Positions 56,961-64,000 of a stretch of DNA of 64,000 bases are shown here, in pieces (position 1 is the first letter of the stretch; every line of letters begins with the position of its first letter). The notes beneath the pieces were generated by a model, which saw nothing but the letters and a program-made list of their open reading frames with translations, did not search any database and was not told where the DNA came from. This DNA comes from Vibrio neptunius (GTDB taxonomy: Bacteria; Pseudomonadota; Gammaproteobacteria; Enterobacterales; Vibrionaceae): contig CP079860.1 of assembly GCA_019339365.1 (NCBI GenBank), forward strand, positions 1 through 64,000. Reading direction: 5' to 3'. The position numbers and the translations under genes were made by a program.

Positions 56961-58511
56961 ATGACAAAGCGTATAGCGCTTGCCAGTTTGGCAAGTATTT
57001 TTGCGGGTAGCGCTGCGGCATCCAACTTGGATGACAAAATCAACGAAGTCGTTGCACCTATCGTCAACCCATTTGTAGGCATGATCTTTTCGACCATTCC
57101 TTTCCCTTTTACAGACGTGCAGGTGCCTTGGATTGTTCTTTGGTTGGTAGTGGCTGCGAGCTTCTTTACCTTTTATCTTGGCTTTATCAACTTCCGCGGC
57201 TTCAAACACGCCGTTCAGTTGGTTTCGGGTAAATTCTCTGACCCAAAAGCCAAAGAAGATGGTGAAGTATCTCACTTCCAAGCTCTGACTACCGCTCTCT
57301 CGGGTACGGTTGGTCTTGGTAACATCGCTGGTGTCGCGGTCGCCGTCTCTATCGGTGGCGCTGGCGCAACATTCTGGATGATTCTTGCCGGTCTTCTGGG
57401 CATGTCGAGCAAGTTCGTCGAGTGTGCACTTGGTGTAAAATATCGCAACACCAACCCAGACGGTTCTGTTTCAGGTGGTCCTATGTACTACCTAAGCAAA
57501 GGTTTGGCGCAACGCGGCAACGCAGCGTTTGGTCGTACTCTAGCAGTGCTTTTCTCAGTGTTTGCTATCGGCGGTGCGCTCGGCGGCGGTAATATGTTCC
57601 AAGCAAACCAAGCCTTTAAGCAAGTCGTTGGCGTAACCGGTGGTGATGCTTCGTTCTTCGCCGATAAAGGTTGGTTGTTTGGCCTTATTCTCGCAGTCAT
57701 CGTTGGTATTGTTATTATCGGTGGTATCAAATCGATTGCTAAAGTAACAGAGAAAGTGGTGCCTTTCATGGCGACCATTTACGTCGGTGCAGCCCTGATC
57801 ATCATCTTAATGAACTTCGACCGTATTGATGACGCATTTGCAGCTATCTTCAACGGTGCATTCACTGGTGAAGGTATTGCTGGTGGCGTGATCGGTGTGC
57901 TTATTCAAGGTTTCAAACGTGCAGCGTTCTCGAACGAAGCCGGGGTTGGTTCGGCAGCAATTGCTCACTCAGCAGTGAAAACTAAAGAACCCATGTCAGA
58001 AGGTTTCGTTTCTCTGCTAGAACCCTTCATCGATACCGTCGTCATTTGTACCATGACAGCACTAGTTATCATCATTACTGGTTACCTTGATACCGATACT
58101 GGCCTTGCGGGTGTTGAGCTGACCTCTGCGGCATTTGGTAGCGCAATCAGCTGGTTCCCTTACATCCTTGCCATTGCTGTCGTACTGTTTGCTTTCTCTA
58201 CCATGATCTCTTGGTCATACTACGGCCTTAAAGCTTGGACTTACCTATTTGGTGAGAGCAAAACCGCCGAGCTTATCTTTAAAGTGAAATTCTGTGTCTT
58301 CGTCGTGATTGGTGCAGCCATGAACTTAGGCCCAGTTATCGACTTCTCTGATGCGATGATCTTTGCCATGGCATTGGTGAACATTGTCGGTCTATACATC
58401 CTAGTTCCGGAAGTAAAGCGCGACCTAGCCGATTACCTAGAACGATTCAATGCAGGTAAAGTGTACAAAGTGCAACAACAGCAATCTCAGACAGAAGTCG
58501 CTGAACAATAA
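56961..58511 (+). CDS. alanine/glycine:cation (sodium) symporter family protein
   Basis: A 516-residue inner-membrane symporter of the AGCS family, importing alanine or glycine with sodium. Family motifs are [41 protein letters not shown], and [19 protein letters not shown]. It has ten to eleven membrane helices; the first segment ([17 protein letters not shown]) looks like a cleavable or signal-anchor segment. AGGA lies ahead of the ATG and a strong terminator follows. The gene is monocistronic. Confidence 0.95.
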   Translation: MTKRIALASLASIFAGSAAASNLDDKINEVVAPIVNPFVGMIFSTIPFPFTDVQVPWIVLWLVVAASFFTFYLGFINFRGFKHAVQLVSGKFSDPKAKEDGEVSHFQALTTALSGTVGLGNIAGVAVAVSIGGAGATFWMILAGLLGMSSKFVECALGVKYRNTNPDGSVSGGPMYYLSKGLAQRGNAAFGRTLAVLFSVFAIGGALGGGNMFQANQAFKQVVGVTGGDASFFADKGWLFGLILAVIVGIVIIGGIKSIAKVTEKVVPFMATIYVGAALIIILMNFDRIDDAFAAIFNGAFTGEGIAGGVIGVLIQGFKRAAFSNEAGVGSAAIAHSAVKTKEPMSEGFVSLLEPFIDTVVICTMTALVIIITGYLDTDTGLAGVELTSAAFGSAISWFPYILAIAVVLFAFSTMISWSYYGLKAWTYLFGESKTAELIFKVKFCVFVVIGAAMNLGPVIDFSDAMIFAMALVNIVGLYILVPEVKRDLADYLERFNAGKVYKVQQQQSQTEVAEQ

Positions 58512-58623
58512 GTCAACATTAACCTCTAAGTCACTCAAGCCCGATATTTGTGCCGTTGCCATGATGGATGAATGAGCGCTTGTCAGACATATCAATCAAC
58601 GTATTGCTACCGAGTACTAAACT

Positions 58624-58649
58624 AAAAGGAGCCTAAATGGCTCCTTTTT
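58624..58649 (+). terminator. intrinsic terminator of the symporter gene
   Basis: AAAAGGAGCC and GGCTCCTTTT form a perfect 10-bp stem around ATAAT-type loop bases, with a T-run at the end, about 110 bases after the stop codon. Confidence 0.9.
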
Positions 58650-58756
58650 GCTCTCTCAGCCATAAGCATTATTCAACGTTCTTTTGATCTGGTTCATAGC
58701 CCAGCAATGATGAAGATGTTAGCTTTATGCGATCTCACTACAGAAGCCACCACTCC

Positions 58757-59014
58757 ATGAATCACACAGAAACAAGCAACATAACCCAAGCGTCTATCCT
58801 CAAAGCAGTCACTCAAGTCGAAAGTATCCATAAAATACGACTCGATAGTTTCAAACAACACTTCCATAGTCACCGCTCGGAAGTCATCCACTCACTACAA
58901 GCGGTCACCAGTCTTTCTTCGATTGATGAAAAATATCTGCGAATTGATAAAGACTTTAACCAATTCTCCGATAAGTTAACCCACTTACTGGAAGTCTCAC
59001 TGTTACTCGATTGA
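58757..59014 (+). CDS. small hypothetical protein
   Basis: A possible 85-residue helical protein beginning MNHTETSNITQASILKA, from ATG 58757; an in-frame start at 58727 also exists. It has heptad-like helices (VTQVESIHKIRLDSFKQHF as motif) and no signal peptide. I do not recognise it and the ribosome-binding site is poor, so it may not be real. Confidence 0.4.
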   Translation: MNHTETSNITQASILKAVTQVESIHKIRLDSFKQHFHSHRSEVIHSLQAVTSLSSIDEKYLRIDKDFNQFSDKLTHLLEVSLLLD

Positions 59015-59040
59015 CCAAACTAGAGCGTTCAAGATCCGTA

Positions 59041-59520
59041 TTAGAACGATACTTGATAGCTATGGCTGGCCTGATCAAGTGTCACAACTTGGCTGAGTTC
59101 TGTTTCGTTGCTCGCCATCGGTACCCAATGAGCGTATATCTGCTGCCAGTTACTATTGACTTCCAACGTCACCGTTGACGTTCTACTTGGGTAGATAGTT
59201 GTGATACGCGAGGTCGGATCGGCAATGACCTCTCCACTATCGCTGGTAAAGGCAGCTTGTGAATAGAGATGAACCGCACCGTCACTAGAGCCGCTATAAT
59301 CGACACTCAGAGTAATCACCTGACCTACATCAAACGAAAAGTCTCTAGAAGCGACAATGTCAGCAGTATTCTCTATGGGCGTACTGGTGGCAGTGACAGT
59401 GGGAGTGGTCGTCGATGCACCACCTCCAGATGACCCTGCTTCACCTCCTCCGCCTCCACCACAGCCAGTGAAACAAAGTGACGCCAGAACAGTCAAAGTC
59501 ATTCGATTTAAACCCTGCAT
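59041..59520 (-). CDS. exported lipoprotein with Gly-rich linker, partner of the LruC-domain gene
   Basis: A 159-residue lipoprotein: signal peptide MQGLNRMTLTVLASLCFTGC with a lipobox before the Cys at position 20, then a Gly-rich tether and a Thr/Ser-rich linker, then a small beta-sandwich-like domain (DFSFDVGQVITLSVDYSG, VTLEVNSNWQQIYAHW). It starts nine bases after the LruC-domain gene and is surely cotranscribed. Function unknown. Confidence 0.75.
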   Translation of the reverse strand: MQGLNRMTLTVLASLCFTGCGGGGGGEAGSSGGGASTTTPTVTATSTPIENTADIVASRDFSFDVGQVITLSVDYSGSSDGAVHLYSQAAFTSDSGEVIADPTSRITTIYPSRTSTVTLEVNSNWQQIYAHWVPMASNETELSQVVTLDQASHSYQVSF

Positions 59521-59529
59521 AGTACTCTC

Positions 59530-61206
59530 CTATTGCGCTGAAATAACACGATTCACTTGCGGAGATTTGTACCATTCTCCATCGGTTTCCCCATTACTTC
59601 CGACCCAAGTTGGGAAGCTGGTGTACGCCTTACTGATGTCCATATACTCAATCGGGTGCTGCCAGTTATCCCGGATATTTATCACCCAAGGCATATTGTT
59701 TTCAGTTACAAAACATACCCCGCCCGCGGAACGGTCATCGTGTTGATTTAACAAACTATTGTCCATGCCGCTAGTACCTGGGAATCGTTTGAAGTGGGTC
59801 TGCCACTGCATCCCCGGGAAAGAGGTAAAAAAGTCACCGTGATAGGTGTTTTTGGCCGCAAAAATAAACGCGTCATAAGGAGGGTAGCCGACAAGTTCTC
59901 GAGCAATTGGGGTCGACAGTTGAACATTGAGTTGGTACTCAAGCACGCCTGCTGCTTGTTGATCCAAACAGGTACTTTGAGTCCGATAGAACTTGCAACT
60001 GCCGGAAAAAACGCCCAGTTCATCTAAGTCATCTCTGACACTCTCAGACACGATAAGTACCGTTTCACCGTTGTCGGATTCAACGACGGTATGCCCGACC
60101 TCTACGCCGTTACGCGTCACAGTGGCGGAAGACACAGTAGAGGGATCGACATTGGGTAATTGAACGGCAAATCCGTTTGAGTAACCCGCTCCCATCGCCT
60201 GAAGCGTATAATCTATCGTAATACTTTTCAGCTCCCTGACTCCATTCAAGGTCTCTGTCACCCGGTACTGCAAGACAACATCATTAAAATCGTAATCACC
60301 CATCAATGGCCAGCGGTCTTCAAAGGCGATGGTCGCGTAACTGTCCGAACTTGGATAAACCGACGTCACTGAAATGTCTGGGTCACTATTTTGCGTCAAT
60401 ACTTCATATTTTGAGTCCGTGGAACCATCGGTGTTGACCCCATCCACAGCCGAAAACGGAGAGATATTTACGGTAAAAATCAGATCATTGAAATCGTTGT
60501 CACCTTGAGGTCGGCGAATGTCTTCAAAACCTAATACGAGAAATTCATTCGCCGTATCAATAAATGCCACATTATGCCTACGATGCTCTGCGGTACTCTC
60601 TGGATTCAATGATGGATAGCTATAAAATGGTGTGCCCCAATTACCGAGGCTCGAAATATTGTTGTATGAGCCGCTCCACCCCCAGCCATTGGGAATGATG
60701 AAAAACGCCAGTGTTTGCCCATCGGTCAGTTGAACACTCAAATCAATCGAGTCACCCTCCTGCATCTCGCCCTCTCGTGGTTTCGAGGTGTTTGGGAAGA
60801 TAATCACATGTGTATTAATATCTTCTTTAGACGTTGGGGGGTTATTGGTATCAAAGACAAAGTACCCGAGACTATTTCGATACCCCGCGCCTTCATTGAG
60901 AAAAGTCACCGTCGCGGTAGCGTATGGCGCGCCATTCAACTGGTCATCGATATCTATGCTTGAATAGCGTTCGGGTGCAATAAAGTCGCTGTTTACCACC
61001 GTTCCTTCAGGCAGCATTGAATACACGTTCTGAAGAACATCGCTTGGTAGAGAGCCCGCAATAGAGTAGGTGTTATTTGGCTTTCCTTTGGCGGAATAAT
61101 TAGATGCATCGGCACCAGACTCAAAAGTAAAGTCGCTGGTCGTTATCGCCCCTGAAACAAAAGGGATTGCGCTCGTTGCAAGGAAAATCAGGTTTTGGAG
61201 TTTCAT
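59530..61206 (-). CDS. LruC domain-containing secreted protein
   Basis: A 558-residue exported protein. The signal peptide is MKLQNLIFLATSAIPFVSGA. The middle has a DUF4114-like stretch (LVLGFEDIRRPQGDNDFNDLIF), and the second half an LruC domain starting with the sister motif AFEDRWPLMGDYDFNDVVLQY. Both Asp-rich loops look like calcium sites. LruC is named from a Leptospira surface antigen; the role in Vibrio is not known, but secretion and calcium binding suggest a surface or matrix protein. The lipoprotein gene follows after nine bases. Confidence 0.88.
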   Translation of the reverse strand: MKLQNLIFLATSAIPFVSGAITTSDFTFESGADASNYSAKGKPNNTYSIAGSLPSDVLQNVYSMLPEGTVVNSDFIAPERYSSIDIDDQLNGAPYATATVTFLNEGAGYRNSLGYFVFDTNNPPTSKEDINTHVIIFPNTSKPREGEMQEGDSIDLSVQLTDGQTLAFFIIPNGWGWSGSYNNISSLGNWGTPFYSYPSLNPESTAEHRRHNVAFIDTANEFLVLGFEDIRRPQGDNDFNDLIFTVNISPFSAVDGVNTDGSTDSKYEVLTQNSDPDISVTSVYPSSDSYATIAFEDRWPLMGDYDFNDVVLQYRVTETLNGVRELKSITIDYTLQAMGAGYSNGFAVQLPNVDPSTVSSATVTRNGVEVGHTVVESDNGETVLIVSESVRDDLDELGVFSGSCKFYRTQSTCLDQQAAGVLEYQLNVQLSTPIARELVGYPPYDAFIFAAKNTYHGDFFTSFPGMQWQTHFKRFPGTSGMDNSLLNQHDDRSAGGVCFVTENNMPWVINIRDNWQHPIEYMDISKAYTSFPTWVGSNGETDGEWYKSPQVNRVISAQ

Positions 61207-61451
61207 AGAATCTGGTCCCTTATCGAGTTGAAATCACACTAATAAGGGACAGAGCAAAAATGATACCTATTATTTTTTCATTTATTAACAGTCACTTATG
61301 AAGATAGCGACCCATATTCTCATTTTGAGAATAAAGATGAATATTTATTTACCCATTAAGTTAGCTACTGCACTTAGCTTACGATGAGCGGTGAACGCTG
61401 CACGACAAGTTGCGGACTATATTGTGCATTAACTTCCTTTATATCATTGAT

Positions 61452-62999
61452 TTAGACAAGAAAATCTAACAGCTCTTTTTCAGGCATCGGCCTAGCCAAC
61501 AGAAAACCCTGAATATAGACAAACCCCATATCCAACAAGATTTGCAACTGAGTATCCGTTTCGATGCCCTCTACGACCACCATCATGTCGCGGCTTCTTG
61601 CAAGGTTGAGCATCGAATCAAGGACAGGGCGTGTACTCTGCTGCTTGTCAAGATTCTTCACGAAAACTCGATCTATCTTCATGATTTCAAAAGGAAGTTG
61701 ACTAACAAAATTGAGACCAGAATACCCAGTTCCGAAATCATCAATTGCCATTCTTACCCCCATGCGACACAAAACCTGAATATGATTTTTTGCAATTTCT
61801 AGCTCTTCATCGGTGTATTCGCCATTCTCTGTGATCTCAAATACCAGCTTGTTGAGGATATGAGGATGGGCTTTTTGCAATTGCTTAACAATACGAAGCA
61901 ATCTCGGCGCAATTAACGTTTTACGGCTTATGTTGATACTAATGTATTTGCCAATTAAAGCACTTTCATTGTTAGCGATAAAATCAACAACCTGATTAAA
62001 GACATAATAGGTCAAGCGATTGATCAAATTTAGCTTTTCAGCTAGAGGGATAAATATGCTCGGTGATACGAACCCTCGCTTGGGATCATTCCAACGAAGT
62101 AAAGCCTCACAACCGATTGCCTTAGCGCTATGCGCATCAACGATCGGTTGATAATAACACTCGAAATATCCTCGATTGAGCGCATCTACGAGGGCAAACT
62201 CCAGACTATTTTTTGCAATACGTCGTTTACTTGAGACAACATAACAAACGATAACAACAGTAGACACCAACAGAAACAGCCAATATTTATCAGCGATATA
62301 AGACAAGTAGTAGGCATAACCCACTTGGGATTTTACTGCAAAAGGGAAATGCTCTCCCTTGAACTCACTCACCCTGACCGAATCCGAATTCGAGGCTGTT
62401 AACATCAACCTATTGTCTACCCGTTGCCCACTGATCCAAAGTTCAAAATCAATGCGTTGAGTTGCGAGCTTCTGCGCAACTAACTCGTAAAGATAGCCCG
62501 GCGGGATCAAAATACTGACGCCGCGCTGCTGATCATCCAAAAATAACAGGCCGATCGAGTTAAGACGATTTATCGCCGCGTTAAAATAGGCGACGGTTTG
62601 ATGAAGCGGTACAGATTGAAGCTCTTGATAGATATGCGGATAGAGATGGAACGATACCTTGCCTTTATTGGTCGCACAGAAGAACTGACCTCCCTGCCTA
62701 AAGACCGCCACTTCCTTTGCCATATGGGTTTCAAACACGGACTGTCGCATATCGACCAACAAGTGTTGACAACTTTCTGCTAACTTGTTGTCTTTCAATA
62801 GATAATCAAAGTCAGCTTTAATGCGATCTAAGTGTGTTTCAATGTCTCTAGCTGCTTGTTGAGTAGAAGAATCTAAGTGAAGGTTGGCACATCCGATAAG
62901 AACGAAAAGCAATACGAGATTGAATAGGCCAAGTAACCATATTGAAAATAAGTGCTTGTTAGGTACAACAACCCGATCCGACAACACTATCGCACTCAT
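61452..62999 (-). CDS. CSS-EAL cyclic-di-GMP phosphodiesterase
   Basis: A 515-residue inner-membrane enzyme degrading c-di-GMP. Membrane helices at about 17-37 and 241-258 bracket a periplasmic domain with Cys77 and Cys108, as in CSS domains that sense periplasmic thiol redox; the first motif reads SCQHL instead of the usual Cys-Ser-Ser. The EAL domain (from about 267) has all catalytic motifs: GCEALLRW, SINIS, EITE, DDFGTGYS, KIDR, VVEGIE and QGFLLARP. It should be active. It is transcribed alone. Confidence 0.94.
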   Translation of the reverse strand: MSAIVLSDRVVVPNKHLFSIWLLGLFNLVLLFVLIGCANLHLDSSTQQAARDIETHLDRIKADFDYLLKDNKLAESCQHLLVDMRQSVFETHMAKEVAVFRQGGQFFCATNKGKVSFHLYPHIYQELQSVPLHQTVAYFNAAINRLNSIGLLFLDDQQRGVSILIPPGYLYELVAQKLATQRIDFELWISGQRVDNRLMLTASNSDSVRVSEFKGEHFPFAVKSQVGYAYYLSYIADKYWLFLLVSTVVIVCYVVSSKRRIAKNSLEFALVDALNRGYFECYYQPIVDAHSAKAIGCEALLRWNDPKRGFVSPSIFIPLAEKLNLINRLTYYVFNQVVDFIANNESALIGKYISINISRKTLIAPRLLRIVKQLQKAHPHILNKLVFEITENGEYTDEELEIAKNHIQVLCRMGVRMAIDDFGTGYSGLNFVSQLPFEIMKIDRVFVKNLDKQQSTRPVLDSMLNLARSRDMMVVVEGIETDTQLQILLDMGFVYIQGFLLARPMPEKELLDFLV

Positions 63000-63336
63000 T
63001 TTTCAAACACCTTGCACTGCTCCGGTTAATATTGACATATTTATTAGAATCTAGGTTCAAGGCGCCGTAGAGTAGCGCGACACAAAGCACTAAAAATGAA
63101 CATGTATTTTTGTTTATGAATCAATATTATTAATAATTTCAAAATGTAACAAAACTAAGACGCCCAGACACCCTAACATCTTGGTTACGTGATAATCGTC
63201 TCATTACCGATTGAAGCCTTCCATCAATGAGAAGCCGTAAACGTCGTTGTGTTCACGTTTACTTGAGTACATTGCGCCTTGTTTGGTTAGTGTATATGAC
63301 TCTTTTACCTAAAAATTGTAGAGAATCATCAAGAGA
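63000..63336. other. intergenic region between the phosphodiesterase and the solute-binding protein gene
   Basis: About 340 bases without a gene. It is AT-rich near 63110-63150 and must contain the phosphodiesterase promoter. A sequence with a partial resemblance to the LiuR core (CACGTTTACTTG near 63253) was judged too weak. Confidence 0.4.
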
Positions 63337-64000
63337 TCAGCGTAATCGTTGAATGGCTTCATTTAAGCGTTCCATAAACTCTGGGTGCTGCGCTAGGAAA
63401 TGCTTAGAGATGTACAGCCCAAACTCTTTTTCTTCCTCAAGAATCACGCCATAACCGCTCAAGTTGGTATAATTATGCATGAACACAGACTCAGCCACTA
63501 AGACAGCATCGACGACTTTAAGATCCAATTTTTCGATTAAGCCGTAGATATGGGTGGCGGGAGAGGCGGTTTGATACCCCTGATTTTTTAGCCAAAAAGC
63601 CGTATTGGTATTGAGCAAACTGGTCACCTTGGCTTGGCTCTTAAACACAGGATCATGAGGGGCAAACTGTTCGACATCTTCACTGCGCACAATCCACACC
63701 CAGCGATTGCTCATCACGGGTGCCGAAAACACCGCGTACTCGTCTCGCTCTTCATTCTGTGAAGCCATAAAGAAGCCATCTGAACGCTGTTTTCTCAGCT
63801 CAGACAACGCTCTACCATGATTTGATGAAACGGTCATCGTGTACTCCACCCCTATCGATGACAAAATAGGTAGCACTTTATCTATGCCAATACCCGCAGG
63901 TTCACCCAGTTCATCGATGGTGGTATAAGGTGGAAAATCTGGAAGGAAAAAATGCATATTGTATGCTGCATAGGCTTTAACATGAGCCAAAATTAGAACC
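63337..64000 (-). CDS. periplasmic solute-binding protein, family 3 type, cut by the window edge
   Basis: The frame stays open to the last base, so the start lies outside. The visible part begins at the end of a signal peptide (VLILAHVKAYA) followed by the mature domain: YNMHFFLPDFPPYTTID, GIGIDKVLPILSSIGVEYTM, SELRKQRSDGFFMASQNEERDEYAVFSAPV (as separate motifs), ending LNEAIQRLR. These are features of SBP_bac_3-like polar-amino-acid-type binding proteins found singly in Vibrio. The ligand is unknown. About 220 residues are seen, nearly the whole protein. Confidence 0.8.
   Translation of the reverse strand, partial: VLILAHVKAYAAYNMHFFLPDFPPYTTIDELGEPAGIGIDKVLPILSSIGVEYTMTVSSNHGRALSELRKQRSDGFFMASQNEERDEYAVFSAPVMSNRWVWIVRSEDVEQFAPHDPVFKSQAKVTSLLNTNTAFWLKNQGYQTASPATHIYGLIEKLDLKVVDAVLVAESVFMHNYTNLSGYGVILEEEKEFGLYISKHFLAQHPEFMERLNEAIQRLR

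Noticed and set aside
63240..63270. A fourth LiuR-type operator
   Set aside because: Only one half of the palindrome (ACGTTTAC) is present and the flanking genes are unrelated to the regulon.

Overview
The window looks like part of the second chromosome of a Vibrio or a very close relative (Vibrionaceae). The main evidence is the convergent quorum-sensing pair cqsA/cqsS beside a TDT-family transporter and a ClcA-type chloride/proton exchanger, the sbcDC pair, the fabH2/trxC divergent pair, and a large branched-chain amino acid catabolism block under a LiuR-type regulator. Species cannot be fixed from the sequence alone. Many genes between 1 and 16 kb, and a few later ones, are interrupted by one-base frameshifts, often in homopolymers. 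In nearly every case the protein reads on perfectly in the neighbouring frame, so most are probably sequencing or assembly errors rather than real gene decay.

Layout. 1-1.4 kb: degraded sequence with no supportable gene. 1.4-2.9 kb: a badly frameshifted secreted chitin-active LPMO. 3.3-8.2 kb: circularly permuted ribosome GTPase (ylqF/rbgA-like), COG0523 metallochaperone GTPase, clcA, TDT transporter. 8.4-11.7 kb: CAI-1 quorum sensing (cqsA +, cqsS -). 11.9-17.3 kb: sbcC, sbcD, fabH2, all minus. 17.4-20.0 kb: trxC, an MFS transporter, a GNAT remnant and a DUF4174 protein. 20.7-24.5 kb: two adjacent secreted, helix-rich proteins that I read as a candidate two-component pore-forming toxin; this is the most interesting unexplained locus. 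24.6-25.4 kb: tRNA-Cys, tRNA-Leu(UAA), tRNA-Cys. 25.5-28.9 kb: MmcQ/YjbR protein, HopJ-family protein, chemotaxis receptor.

29.6-51.1 kb is a nearly continuous branched-chain amino acid degradation region. The 2-oxoacid dehydrogenase E1/E2 genes (bkdA1-bkdA2-bkdB) make acyl-CoAs. A seven-gene minus-strand operon (thiolase, mmsA, acyl-CoA dehydrogenase, enoyl-CoA hydratase, 3-hydroxyisobutyryl-CoA hydrolase, mmsB, SDR) covers valine and, in part, isoleucine. The liuR-liuA-liuB-liuC-liuE operon covers leucine, but the biotin-carrying subunit liuD is missing. etfBA and the ETF:quinone oxidoreductase gene carry the electrons to quinone, and an azurin gene follows the latter. Palindromes of the ACGT-N2-ACGT type in front of liuR, the thiolase operon and etfBA/etfD tie these units into one apparent LiuR regulon.

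51.0-64.0 kb: two AraC regulators with two exporters (DMT, LysE), DoxX plus pirin, two small minus-strand proteins, a sodium:alanine symporter-family protein, a lipoprotein plus LruC-domain secreted protein pair, a CSS-EAL c-di-GMP phosphodiesterase, and the C-terminal part of a periplasmic solute-binding protein cut by the window edge. A GGDEF cyclase at 32.9 kb is the other c-di-GMP gene.
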